Positions 16,160 to 24,562 of a stretch of 64,000 nt of DNA are shown here, piece after piece. Below the pieces are notes generated by a model, which worked only from the letters and a program-made list of their open reading frames with translations, was not told the origin of the DNA and searched no databases. The stretch covers positions 1 to 64,000 of the forward strand of contig OY282370.1 of the NCBI GenBank assembly GCA_958295745.1, written 5' to 3'. A program made the translations under genes and the position numbers. How positions within the stretch are numbered: the stretch's first letter is position 1; each line of letters begins with the position of its first letter. Origin of the DNA: an uncultured Acidimicrobiia bacterium (lineage in GTDB: Bacteria > Actinomycetota > Acidimicrobiia > Spongiisociales > Spongiisociaceae).

Positions 16160-18094
16160 TCAGTGCGGGGGCCGGGCCGAGGCGGCCAGCTCCTCCACCG
16201 CTTCATCCAGGGGGACGCCGCGGCGGTCCCGGTTTTCCCCCCTCAGGCGCAGCCCCACCGTTCCACCCGCCGCGTCGTCGTCCCCCACCACTACCACCAC
16301 CGGAGTCTTGCGGGTGATGGCCGAGCGGATCTTCTCCCCCAGCTTTCCCGGTCCGCTCCCCATCTCGATCCGCATCCCGCGGGTCTTCAATTGGCCGGAC
16401 ACCCGTTCGGCGTAGGGTTCGTGGCGGTCCGCCACCGGAATCACCGCCGCCTGCACCGGCGCCAGCCACATCGGCATGGCGCCTGCGTAGTGCTCCACGA
16501 GCACCCCCACGAACCGCTCCACCGACCCGAACTTGGCGGCATGGATCATCACCGGACGCTCCCGGGTGTCCGCGGAGGTCACGTATTCGAGGCCGAAGCG
16601 TTCGGGGAGTGAGAAGTCCACCTGGATGGTGGACATCTGCCAGCGGCGTCCGATGGCGTCGCGCACGTGCACGTCGATCTTCGGACCGTAGAAGGCCCCC
16701 TCCCCCGCCGCCGTGTCATAAGGCACCTCCGCCTGCACCAGGGCGTCTTCCAGGGCCTGTTCGGCCAGCTGCCAGAGGCCGAGCTCGCCAACCCATTTCT
16801 CCTCGGGCCGGGTGGCCAGCTCCGCCTCGAACTCGTCGAATCCGAAATCCCTCAGCAGGCCGAGCACGAAGTCGAGATGCAGCAACAGCTCGGACGGGAC
16901 CTGTTCCTGGGTGCAGAAGGTGTGGGAGTCGTCCTGGGTGAACCCCCGGGCCCGCATCAGGCCGTGCACCACGCCCGACCGCTCGTAGCGGTAGACCGCC
17001 CCCAGCTCGGACAGGCGCATGGGCAGGTCCCGGTAGGAGCGGGCAGCCGAGCGGTAGATGAGGACGTGGAAAGGGCAGTTCATAGGCTTCACCCGGTACT
17101 CGTCCCGTTCGTCCATCTCCATACCCGGGTACATGTTCTCGGCGTAGAACTCGAGGTGGCCCGAGGTGTTCCACAGGTCCGCCTTGGCCAGGTGGGGCGA
17201 GCTTACGAAGTCGAATCCGTAGGCTTCGTGGACGCGCCGGCTGTAGTCCTCGACCAGGCGGCGCAGCATCCCGCCCTTGGGGTGCCACACGGCCAGGCCG
17301 GGGCCCAGCTCGTCGGGGAAGGAGAACAGGTCCAGCTCGCGGCCCAGCTTGCGGTGATCCCGTTCGGCGGCTTCTTCGATCCTTCTCAGGTGGTCTTTCA
17401 GGGTTTTCCTGGTCTCCCAGGCGGTCCCGTAGATGCGCTGGAGCTGGGGCCGGCGTTCGTCGCCGCGCCAGTAGGCGCCCGCCGTTCTCGTCAGCTTGAA
17501 GGCTTTCAGCCGGCCGGTCGAAGGCAGGTGCGGCCCCCGGCACAGGTCCACGAAGCCCTCGTTGCGGTAGACCGAGACCGCACCGCCCGATTCCATCTCC
17601 GAGGGGTCCACCGACCGGATGATCTCGGTCTTGTAGGGGTGGTCGCGGAACAGCTCCAATCCGGCGGCGCGGGACATCTCCTCCCGCACGAAGGGCTGGT
17701 CGGCGGCGATGATCCTCCGCATCTCGGCTTCGATGGCCTCCAGGTCGTCGGGGGCGAAGGGTCGGCCGATGTCGAAGTCGTAGTAGAAACCGTCGGTGAT
17801 CGCCGGGCCGATGGCGAAGGTGGCCCCCTCGAACAGGTTCAGAACCGCCTGGGCCAGCACGTGGGCGGCCGAATGGCGCAGCACCGCCCGCCCCTCCTCC
17901 GAGGATTCGGTTATCACCGCGAACCGCCCGCCCGCCTCGATGGGGCGGTCCAGGTCCATCATCACCCCGTCCAGCGAGACCGCCACCGCCGCGGCGGCCA
18001 AGCGCTTCCCTATCGACTCGGCCACCCGGCGCCCGGTAACCCCCGGTCGGCGTCGGGCGATGGTTTGGTCGGGAAGGATCAGGTCGATGGTCAC
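16160..18094 (-). CDS. thrS: Threonyl-tRNA synthetase
   Basis: ThrRS of 644 residues in the bacterial layout: TGS domain (1-60), editing domain with HSAAHVLAQAVLNLF, then the class II catalytic core (VKPMNCPFHVLIYRS, RYERSGVVHGLMRARGFTQDDSHTFC, IQVDFSLPERFGLEY) with cysteine and histidine zinc ligands, and the anticodon-binding domain (APVQAAVIPV). GTG at 18094 is chosen because it overlaps the stop of a 25-codon bridge frame (GTGA) and gives the usual N-terminus MTIDLILPDQ. It is downstream of mshD on the same strand and convergent with the gltA group. Confidence 0.97.
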   Translation of the reverse strand: MTIDLILPDQTIARRRPGVTGRRVAESIGKRLAAAAVAVSLDGVMMDLDRPIEAGGRFAVITESSEEGRAVLRHSAAHVLAQAVLNLFEGATFAIGPAITDGFYYDFDIGRPFAPDDLEAIEAEMRRIIAADQPFVREEMSRAAGLELFRDHPYKTEIIRSVDPSEMESGGAVSVYRNEGFVDLCRGPHLPSTGRLKAFKLTRTAGAYWRGDERRPQLQRIYGTAWETRKTLKDHLRRIEEAAERDHRKLGRELDLFSFPDELGPGLAVWHPKGGMLRRLVEDYSRRVHEAYGFDFVSSPHLAKADLWNTSGHLEFYAENMYPGMEMDERDEYRVKPMNCPFHVLIYRSAARSYRDLPMRLSELGAVYRYERSGVVHGLMRARGFTQDDSHTFCTQEQVPSELLLHLDFVLGLLRDFGFDEFEAELATRPEEKWVGELGLWQLAEQALEDALVQAEVPYDTAAGEGAFYGPKIDVHVRDAIGRRWQMSTIQVDFSLPERFGLEYVTSADTRERPVMIHAAKFGSVERFVGVLVEHYAGAMPMWLAPVQAAVIPVADRHEPYAERVSGQLKTRGMRIEMGSGPGKLGEKIRSAITRKTPVVVVVGDDDAAGGTVGLRLRGENRDRRGVPLDEAVEELAASARPPH

Positions 18095-18168
18095 GGCAGG
18101 GTCGCGTAGCGGATGGCCGCCATCGTAATCGTTCCAGGGACGGGACCCGGATTCATCCGCGCCGGCAT
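18091..18168 (-). CDS. 25-codon bridge frame between mshD and thrS
   Basis: The ATG overlaps the mshD stop (TGATG at 18166-18170) and the TGA overlaps the thrS GTG start (GTGA at 18091-18094). The frame begins MPARMNPGPVPG and ends IRYATLP. No similarity is recognised and no duplication is evident. Start and end both coincide with neighbouring signals, which suggests translational coupling. A stable peptide cannot be inferred. Confidence 0.4.
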   Translation of the reverse strand: MPARMNPGPVPGTITMAAIRYATLP

Positions 18169-19052
18169 CACCGGTCGGCGGTCCACCGGTAGGCCCGGTC
18201 GACGTGCTCGGTCACGAACCCCAGGCTCCGGTACAAGCCCACGGCTTGCGTATTCGACGAATCCACGTACAGGACGGCGCGGGTTGCGCCGCGGCGGTCG
18301 GCCAGGTAGCGGAGCCCGTCGAGCGCCGCGGCGCGGCCCAGCCCCCTCCCCCGGTGCGGCGGATCGACCCCGATCGCGTATATCTCGCCCACGGGCCGGC
18401 ATCCAGGCGCCGGGACCTCATGCACCTTGGTCCAGTTGAAGGCGGCCATGCGCCCGCCGATCCAGGCTGTTCGGACGCCCGCCGGATCGAACCACGGCAA
18501 TGCGATGCGTTCGTCCAGGTCACGGCGCGACCAGCCGCCCTGTTCCGGATGTCCGGCGAAGACCCGGTTGTTGAGATCGAGGAAGGCGGTCTCGTCCCGG
18601 CCCGCATGGAAACCCCTCATCACCACTCCCTCCGGCGGGGTCCGGCCGTCCTCGACCGGAAGGGCGGCGGTCATCCTGAGCAGCTCCCTTTCCGGCATCA
18701 CCAGGTCTGCGGGGATTTCCAAATCGGGGGCATGCACCCACAGGACCGCCTCCCCCGCTCCCTCGTCTGCCAGCCGGTCCAGCACCCTCTCGAGAAACCA
18801 TACGTAGACCTCCCGGGCGGCGGCCAGCTCCAGGGTCCACGCCCGCCCGTCGGGGTTGGGCGCCGCGAATCCGTACGCCGTCAATTCTCCGTCCTGCTCG
18901 GCTGCGGCGCCGATGCCCCGGCGGCCGGCCGCGGCCATCGCCGTGAGCAGCATCTCGCCGAAAGGAGGCGCCCCCTGCCGCCGCTCCACCTCGGCGATGA
19001 GCCGTTCGAGTCGCTCTCCCAGCTCTTCGGGGGCGGCGCTGCGGACATGCAT
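18168..19052 (-). CDS. mshD: Mycothiol synthase
   Basis: MshD acetylates Cys-GlcN-Ins with acetyl-CoA, the last step of mycothiol synthesis. The 294-residue protein has two GNAT domains. The C-terminal one is diagnostic: FLDLNNRVFAGHPEQGGWS, GEIYAIGVDPPHRGRGLGRA (acetyl-CoA loop), and LYVDSSNTQAVGLYRSLGF. The start at 19052 (MHVRSAAPEELGERLERL) is where similarity begins; the open frame runs further upstream. Mycothiol is essentially restricted to actinobacteria, so this gene supports the taxonomic call. It leads an mshD-[bridge]-thrS unit and is divergent from the zinc-ribbon gene. Confidence 0.95.
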   Translation of the reverse strand: MHVRSAAPEELGERLERLIAEVERRQGAPPFGEMLLTAMAAAGRRGIGAAAEQDGELTAYGFAAPNPDGRAWTLELAAAREVYVWFLERVLDRLADEGAGEAVLWVHAPDLEIPADLVMPERELLRMTAALPVEDGRTPPEGVVMRGFHAGRDETAFLDLNNRVFAGHPEQGGWSRRDLDERIALPWFDPAGVRTAWIGGRMAAFNWTKVHEVPAPGCRPVGEIYAIGVDPPHRGRGLGRAAALDGLRYLADRRGATRAVLYVDSSNTQAVGLYRSLGFVTEHVDRAYRWTADR

Positions 19053-19171
19053 ATCGAGAAAGGGTAGGCGGCGGGCCGCAGCTATACACACCGCATCGGC
19101 CGTGTTACCCGGCCGGCCGCCTTTTCTCACTATCCTCGTTGTTTGGATCGAGAAAGCCGAGGAGCGGGCCG

Positions 19172-20143
19172 TTGACCGGTTCAGACGAGACCACCCAGCC
19201 GTACGAGCATCCCGGTCGAGCCGCATCGGACGACCGGCGGCGTGATTCCATAGTGAGGGCCGAACCGACGCCGGTGACCGAGGCGATGATCATGCCCCGC
19301 ACGGTCCCCGTGGACCCCGAGGAAGCCGCCGAGATCGAAGGCCGAATCTGTTACACCTGCGGCGAGCTGAACGACCCCGGAGGTTCTGTCTGTCTGGCTT
19401 GCGGAGCCCTGATAGTCACACCGGAACCGGACCCGGAACCCGACGACGCGGTCGATACCAGCGATAACAGGACGGAAGAGACGCCCGCGCCGGAGCGGAC
19501 GCGCCCCTCCGGCGTCACAGGAGTGGAGGAACAGCCCGTCTCCCACTGGGAAGAGACGGAGAAGCTGCCCGGCCTCCGCTCCCGGAACTCGTCCTCCCGG
19601 CGAGGCGTCCGGCTCTCCTTGATCATGATCGTGGTGATCGCGGTCCTCATTCTGGGTTTCGACATGCTGCGAAACCGCGATACGGCGCCGGTAGACACCG
19701 AACCGGCAACCACCCTCCCCGCCTCCCCCCCGTCCGAGGCCGAAGAAGACCCGTTGCGGGCGTATGCTCTGCGCGCCTACGCGGACCGTCTCTCGGACAT
19801 AGCAGACGACGTGGAGGAGCTGGCGGCGGCCGCCCGGCGGATCAACGACAACTGGGGCGACCGCACCTCCGACTACGCAACCACCTTCGAAGGATTGGCC
19901 GGCCTGGCGCCGCAGGCGGAAGAGCTGTCCGATCGGTTAGAGGCGGTCCCACGGCCCGAGGACGCCGACGCGGCCGCCCATCGACGGATGGTCGAGGCCC
20001 TTTCGTCTCTGACCTCGTCGGCCGAGGGGATGGTGGCCGGCCTCCAATCCTCGGATTCGGGTGAAACCCGTCTGGAACAGCTGGCCGAATTCGAGAATGC
20101 CGCAACCGAGTTCCGGCGGCTGGCCGACCGGGCCTACAGCTAG
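19172..20143 (+). CDS. Zinc-ribbon single-pass membrane protein, unknown function
   Basis: About 323 residues from TTG 19172, chosen because GAGGAG lies seven bases upstream; TTG 19139 in the same frame is an alternative. Order: a short acidic segment, a zinc ribbon with two CxxC pairs (RICYTCGELNDPGGSVCLACGAL), an acidic linker, a basic patch, one hydrophobic helix (SLIMIVVIAVLILGFDML), then an extracytoplasmic helical domain of ~140 residues rich in Ala, Glu and Asp that looks like a helical bundle. I do not recognise the family. The topology suggests a cytoplasmic zinc-binding sensor joined to an external domain. It ends 4 bases into the convergent hydrolase gene. Confidence 0.7.
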   Translation: MTGSDETTQPYEHPGRAASDDRRRDSIVRAEPTPVTEAMIMPRTVPVDPEEAAEIEGRICYTCGELNDPGGSVCLACGALIVTPEPDPEPDDAVDTSDNRTEETPAPERTRPSGVTGVEEQPVSHWEETEKLPGLRSRNSSSRRGVRLSLIMIVVIAVLILGFDMLRNRDTAPVDTEPATTLPASPPSEAEEDPLRAYALRAYADRLSDIADDVEELAAAARRINDNWGDRTSDYATTFEGLAGLAPQAEELSDRLEAVPRPEDADAAAHRRMVEALSSLTSSAEGMVAGLQSSDSGETRLEQLAEFENAATEFRRLADRAYS

Positions 20144-20976
20144 CTGGGACCGCCGGGGCCGACCCGGTTCCTGATCCATGCCGCCATGTCATCGACCAGC
20201 CGGTCTCCCGCCGGTTCGTTGACGGCGCCGTGTTTCAGGCCCGGGTAGACCCTTCGCTCCACACTCGTCCGCCTCCCCAGCGGGGCGGTTGCCTTCGGAG
20301 GGACGATGTCGTCGGCGCCTCCGTGGAGGAGCAGAGTGCGGGCGGTGTACAGGTCGAGGGAGCGCTCCACCCGGTCCATACACTCGAACAGGAGAGCGCC
20401 GAGGCGGACGGTGGAGCGGTTCACGACCAGCGGATCGGTCCGGTAGTCCTCGGCCATGGCCGGATCGGTGAACAGCGCACTCGGATCGATCGGGTTGCGC
20501 AACGTCAGCCGGGGCGCCGCCTTGGCGAGCAGGAGCGCCGCCCTCCTCTGCCAAGCCGGAACGACGGCGTCCAGCGCCGGTGCGTTCAGCACCACCAGAT
20601 CGGGTCGGCGGTGCCGAGAGAGGACGTAGTCGATCACCAGCAAACCGCCCATCGAGTGGCCTATCAGGATCACGGGCAGACCGGCGGCGAAGGCAGGCGC
20701 CAGGTTGTCGAGTATCTGGAAGCGGTAGGTGGAGAAGCTGTCGATGTCGGCCCGGCGCCCCGCCGAGGATCCGAAACCTCGAAGGTCGAAGGCGTAGGTG
20801 TCGATGCCGGCCGCGGCCAGCCTGGCGCCGGTGCGCTCGTAACGGCCCGAGTGTTCGGCTATCCCGTGGACGATGAGGGAAGCCGCCCAAGGGTCGGAGG
20901 CCGGCCACCGGCGCCGCAGCTCTGTCGCTCCGGTGCGGCCGGCGCCTATCTCTATAACGCTCGTCGTGTCGGCCAC
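20140..20976 (-). CDS. Alpha/beta hydrolase, monoacylglycerol-lipase-like
   Basis: A 278-residue alpha/beta hydrolase of the lysophospholipase / monoacylglycerol lipase group (Hydrolase_4). Visible features: the oxyanion region IVHGIAEHSGRYE, FDLRGFGSSAGRRADI, the nucleophile in GHSMGGLLVIDY (about residues 112-123), the acid in LLHGGADDIVPP and the catalytic histidine in YPGLKHGAVNEP. No signal peptide is present, so it acts inside the cell, probably on lipid esters. It is monocistronic and overlaps the zinc-ribbon gene tail to tail by 4 bases. Confidence 0.9.
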   Translation of the reverse strand: MADTTSVIEIGAGRTGATELRRRWPASDPWAASLIVHGIAEHSGRYERTGARLAAAGIDTYAFDLRGFGSSAGRRADIDSFSTYRFQILDNLAPAFAAGLPVILIGHSMGGLLVIDYVLSRHRRPDLVVLNAPALDAVVPAWQRRAALLLAKAAPRLTLRNPIDPSALFTDPAMAEDYRTDPLVVNRSTVRLGALLFECMDRVERSLDLYTARTLLLHGGADDIVPPKATAPLGRRTSVERRVYPGLKHGAVNEPAGDRLVDDMAAWIRNRVGPGGPS

Positions 20977-21042
20977 GGCAACCTGCCCCCGATCGATCCG
21001 GCTTGTACGGAATAGGCTATGGAGTGTACGGCGCCCCGTGCT

Positions 21043-21552
21043 TCAGTTAGCCGCGGCCTCCGCTTCCCCTTCCACATATGGGGTTTCGGGCGGGAACAGC
21101 TCCAGTATCTCACCCTCCAAGTCGCGCTGCACCTGCCCTATCGCGATGCCGAAGACGCCTTGACCCCGCTCGAGCAGGTCCATCAAGAGCTGCGATGCTT
21201 CGTCGGCCTGGTCCCTGCCCCATATGGAGGTCCCGTCCGATACGAGCGTGATGTCCATCAGCGGGTGGTCGGTCTGCATCATTTCCCGCAGCCACTCGAC
21301 GGCCTTGCGTATCTTGCTCAGGCTGATGCCCGCGCCCAGCAACCGCTCGATGACGCGCAGCTGGAGAAGGTCGGTGAACGAGTAGAGGCGCTGGGTTCCC
21401 GAGCCTTCCGCCCTCTGAAGGGAGGGCTCGATCAAGCCGGTGCGCGCCCAATAGTCGAGCTGGCGGTAGGTGATCCCGACCAGTTTGCAGACATGGGGGG
21501 CCCGGTAACCGGGGCCGCCGCCTGTTTCTGGGCCGGTTGTAGCGCTGTGCAT
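21043..21552 (-). CDS. MerR-family regulator (Rv1830-like)
   Basis: A 169-residue regulator with one N-terminal winged-helix MerR domain (KLVGITYRQLDYWARTGLIE, then GTQRLYSFTDLLQLRVIERL) followed by an amphipathic helix and a short acidic C-terminal domain. It has no cysteine or drug-binding signature. Its place behind garA, an Rv1828-like MerR and a bifunctional-nuclease gene matches M. tuberculosis Rv1827-Rv1830, so it probably belongs to that growth-linked set. It is separated from bfn by 334 bases and may have its own promoter. Confidence 0.9.
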   Translation of the reverse strand: MHSATTGPETGGGPGYRAPHVCKLVGITYRQLDYWARTGLIEPSLQRAEGSGTQRLYSFTDLLQLRVIERLLGAGISLSKIRKAVEWLREMMQTDHPLMDITLVSDGTSIWGRDQADEASQLLMDLLERGQGVFGIAIGQVQRDLEGEILELFPPETPYVEGEAEAAAN

Positions 21553-21886
21553 CGAAACTGTTTCCTTTCATGGTTGTTGCTCGCGGCAATGGGCCGCACC
21601 GGGATGCCGCTCCAACGGTTCCCGCTGATCCCCGCTGATCGATCACGGAGGCATCAAATCTGCTTCACATCACGCTCAATCACGGCCTACACCGCCGTAA
21701 TTACCTATCGGGTAGTCGCAACCCTAGACGATCGGCGCGCCGTTATCGATGGTTTCTGTGGAAAACCACCCCTGATCGGGGCCCGGATCGGTTCCGAAGA
21801 TGATGCCCGGGTACGCTCTGACCCTGATCGTTCAACGGCGGGTGCGGGGGCGAGTCGGGATCAGCCTCGGTGTTCAGGATCGAGGT
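21553..21886. other. Spacer between merR and bfn
   Basis: No gene is supported in these 334 bases. Possible minus-strand signals lie around 21700-21725, where TACCTATCGGGTA forms a small imperfect inverted repeat in a locally AT-richer stretch. A short direct repeat CCGCTGATC occurs twice near 21625-21645. This is the likely merR promoter region; no terminator with a T-run is visible. Confidence 0.35.
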
Positions 21887-22372
21887 TCAGGTGCGAAAGT
21901 CCTCGGCGGTCAGGTCTTCGAGGAACTCCTTGAAGCGCTCCACCTCGGCTTCTTGATCCTCGTCCCTTATTTCGATCCCTGCACTGTCGAGCACCTCGGT
22001 CGCGGCGTAGAGCGGGGCGCCCGTCCGAGCCGCAAGGGCTATCGCATCGGATGGCCGCGAGCTGACGTGCAGCTCCTTGCCGTTCTGGCTCAGAACCAGA
22101 TCTGCGTAGTAGACGCTGTCGCGCAGTTCCGTGACGGTGACCCGGGTCACCTGCCCCCCCAGAGCCTCGGTGGTGATGCGGAGCAGGTCGTGAGTGAAAG
22201 GACGCGGGGTGGCCACCCCCTCCAAGGCGTAGGCGATGGCGGTGGCTTCCATGGCGCCGATCCAGATCGCCAGATAGCGCCGGCCGCGTGTCTCGCGCAA
22301 CAAGACGATGGGCTGCTTGGTCGGGTACTCGATCCGCACCCCGATGAGATCCATCGGCACCACTTCGCTCAT
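21887..22372 (-). CDS. Bifunctional nuclease domain (BFN/DUF151) protein
   Basis: A 161-residue protein of the BFN (DUF151) family, recognised by MDLIGVRIEYPTKQPIVLLRE, the core YLAIWIGAMEATAIAYALEG, and TPRPFTHDLLRITTEALGG followed by SSRPSDAIALAARTGAPLYA. The family was named after a plant nuclease, but bacterial members are poorly characterised. The acidic C-terminus (EAEVERFKEFLEDLTAEDF) is common in actinobacterial copies. Its ATG overlaps the stop of a 34-codon bridge frame. It corresponds to Rv1829 of M. tuberculosis. Confidence 0.92.
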   Translation of the reverse strand: MSEVVPMDLIGVRIEYPTKQPIVLLRETRGRRYLAIWIGAMEATAIAYALEGVATPRPFTHDLLRITTEALGGQVTRVTVTELRDSVYYADLVLSQNGKELHVSSRPSDAIALAARTGAPLYAATEVLDSAGIEIRDEDQEAEVERFKEFLEDLTAEDFRT

Positions 22373-22473
22373 AGCCTGAGCCTATCACCGCCGCCGGCCT
22401 GCGCAACCTCGAAAAGCCCGGAGAGCTCCTCGGCCGCCGCTTCGGTGACGGCCCCGGCGCCGGCCTCGATCAT
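22369..22473 (-). CDS. 34-codon bridge frame between dac and bfn
   Basis: The ATG (22471-22473) overlaps the dac stop (ATGA) and the TGA (22369-22371) overlaps the bfn start (ATGA). The frame begins MIEAGAGAVTEAAAEELSGL and continues with a second hydrophobic/acidic turn, so the peptide could form one amphipathic helix. No duplication of neighbouring sequence is evident. Composition is more protein-like than in the other bridges. It could be a real small protein or only a coupling device. Confidence 0.45.
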   Translation of the reverse strand: MIEAGAGAVTEAAAEELSGLFEVAQAGGGDRLRL

Positions 22474-23628
22474 CCGAACATCCAATTCCAGTAGCGCCCG
22501 GCCCAAGCCAGCGCGTCGCCCAGTCCGGGCAGATCCGGCTGCCTCTCCACCTCCCGCACGATCACCGTGACCGGCTGCGGCGCCGGATCGGGCGCCGGTT
22601 GTTCCTCCATCGGGGGTTCGGGCGCCGGTTCTCGTTCTTCCGCAACCGCCGCCGTTTCGTCGGGGATCTCGACGACGAACAGCTCGAAACCTTCCCCCGG
22701 TTCTTCCGGCGCCTGATCGAGGACCCCCATCGCCAGCGGCCTCCGTTCATCGGAAGCGGAGGGCACCAGCGTGGTGGGGGCGAACTCGTCGAACCCGTAG
22801 TCCAGCAGGGCGGCCGCATCGGCGAAATGGGCGGTGGAACCCAGCACCACCGCATAGAGCCGCCTCCCGCTCCGTTCGGCGGAGGCGACCAGCGTCAGGA
22901 TCGCATCGTTCGTATAGCCGGTCTTGACCCCGACGGCGCCCGGATATTCGGACAGCAGCTTGTTGCTGTTCAGAACCACCCGCGGTTCACCGTCGGGGGC
23001 GGCGGGAAGGTCGGTGCTCCGGATAGCGACCAGCCGGGCGAACCGTTCGTCTTCCATGCCGGCGAGGGCCATGACGAGCAGGTCGCGGGCCGAGCTGTAG
23101 TGGTTCTGCTGATCCAAGCCGTGGGGGTTGACGAATCGCGAATTCCGGAGGCCCAGCGCCGCCGCCTTCGCGTTCATCAGGTCGGCGAAACCTTCCACGG
23201 ATCCGGCCGCGTGTTCGGCCAGCGCCACCGCGGCGTCGTTTGCGCTCCGCACCAGCAGGGCCGCCAGCATGTCCCAGACCGTCCAGCCCTCTTCGCCGGG
23301 CGTCAACCCGACCTCCGACTCCCCGACGAGGGTGGCGTTCTCCGATATCTCCACCGGTTCGCCGGGGTCCGCTACATCGAGCACCACCAAGGCGGTCATT
23401 ATCTTGGTGGTGGAGGCGATGGCCCTCTGCTGGTCGGCCTGGTGTTCGGCCAGGACCTGTCCGTAGGTGTCGTCGTACAGTATCCACGCTTGGGCGGTTA
23501 CTTCGGGCGGCGGCGGGGCCGTCAGTCCGTCGGCGGGAGGCAGGGCCGCTTCGACGGCCGGGGGCAGGCCCGCAGGCGCGAACAGGGCGGCCGCCGCGAG
23601 CAGGAAGGCCGCCCCGGTGCGCCGCATG
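22470..23628 (-). CDS. dac: D-alanyl-D-alanine carboxypeptidase (penicillin-binding protein 5 type)
   Basis: A 385-residue serine-type carboxypeptidase that trims peptidoglycan stem peptides outside the membrane. It has a signal peptide (MRRTGAAFLLAAAALFAPAG), then the three penicillin-binding motifs: S72-x-x-K75 (ASTTK), S128-A-N130 (RSANDAA) and K235-T-G (GVKTGYT). A Pro/Glu-rich linker (EEREPAPEPPMEEQPAPDP) precedes an amphipathic C-terminus with several tryptophans that may contact the membrane. Upstream of the start is the 240-base spacer with the inverted repeat pair. Its presence between ftsR and bfn differs from M. tuberculosis. Confidence 0.92.
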
Positions 23629-23648
23629 GGCCCGGTCAATTCCGGTCG

Positions 23649-23881
23649 AGATGGGTAGTTCCGAGGTTGGCGGCCGGTGCGGCGAGGAAACAGAGCAAGG
23701 AGCGGCTGCGGCCGGTTCCGTTGCGCCGGCGGTCGGTGGGCGTGGGCGCCGGAAGCGGGCGGGCTGCCTCGAACCGTTCTCGTAACGTTGCGGAGAGTGC
23801 CGGCGTTTTCTGTTTTTTGGGAACCCGACTCCCGAACTTCGCGGCGCACCGGCGTCCGATCACTTGGAACTACCCATCGAG
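23649..23881. repeat. Inverted-repeat pair, MITE-like, between ftsR and dac
   Basis: Left arm GAGATGGGTAGTTCCGAGG (23649-23667) and right arm CTTGGAACTACCCATCGAG (23863-23881) are near-perfect reverse complements enclosing about 195 bases with no supportable gene. The right arm contains the ftsR stop codon. A second pair with the same arms lies at 47557-47809. Flanks are TCGAGA on the left and TCGAGG on the right, possibly a target duplication. This resembles a small non-autonomous element; the identification is inference. Confidence 0.55.
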
Positions 23882-24562
23882 GATGGCTTCGACCTCCGCG
23901 AGGAACAGCAGCTCGGTCAGCCGCATCATGGCTTCGGCGTTGCCGGTGAGGGACTTGGCCGCCTGGCGGCGGACTTCCGGGTTGCGGTTCCTCCGCATCC
24001 CGACGCTGAGCCTGCCGAGCATCTCGACATGCCGGACGACCGTATGGCGAAGGCCTCGTAGATGCCGGGGCTCCAGCCCCTGCCGCATGAGCAGGCTGCA
24101 CTGGCGGGCGATGGCGGCGTCCCTGCTGCCGAACCTGAGCACCCCGTCTTCCTCGCTCGGCTTCAGGAGTCCGTGATCGATGAGCCGGCGCACCTGCTCT
24201 CTCGATAGATCCGCCCGGCGGGCCAGCTCGTGTATCTCGAATATCTCTTCGTAGTCGTCGGAATCGGAAGAGGCCGGGCTCCGCTGCGGTGCGTCCGTAT
24301 GCGGCGCATCCCCCCGGTCCCAGCGCGCCAGCTGCGACTTGATCACCTTGAGAGGCAGGAAATGATCCCGCTGCTGGCGGAGTATGAACTGCAGGCGGTC
24401 GACGTCGGCGGAATGGTACTGCCGGTAACCGGAGGACGATCTCGATGGATCGATCAGGCCCTGGTTCTCGAGGAACCGCACCTTCGACATGGTTACGTCG
24501 GGGAAATCGTTCTTGAGCAGCTCGGTTACCTCGCCGATGCTGAGGGCCGAGGAGTCTTTCAT
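23870..24562 (-). CDS. ftsR: MerR-family regulator (Rv1828/FtsR-like)
   Basis: A 230-residue regulator with an N-terminal MerR winged helix (SIGEVTELLKNDFPDVTMSKVRFLENQGLI, then GYRQYHSADVDRLQFILRQQ) and a second helix-turn-helix-like C-terminal region (FEIHELARRADLSREQVRRL). Two-domain proteins of this type (Rv1828; FtsR of Corynebacterium, an activator of ftsZ) lie next to garA. The ATG at 24562 overlaps the garA stop (ATGA). The last codon and stop lie inside a repeat arm. Control of the ftsZ promoter in this window is an attractive but untested idea. Confidence 0.88.
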   Translation of the reverse strand: MKDSSALSIGEVTELLKNDFPDVTMSKVRFLENQGLIDPSRSSSGYRQYHSADVDRLQFILRQQRDHFLPLKVIKSQLARWDRGDAPHTDAPQRSPASSDSDDYEEIFEIHELARRADLSREQVRRLIDHGLLKPSEEDGVLRFGSRDAAIARQCSLLMRQGLEPRHLRGLRHTVVRHVEMLGRLSVGMRRNRNPEVRRQAAKSLTGNAEAMMRLTELLFLAEVEAILDG

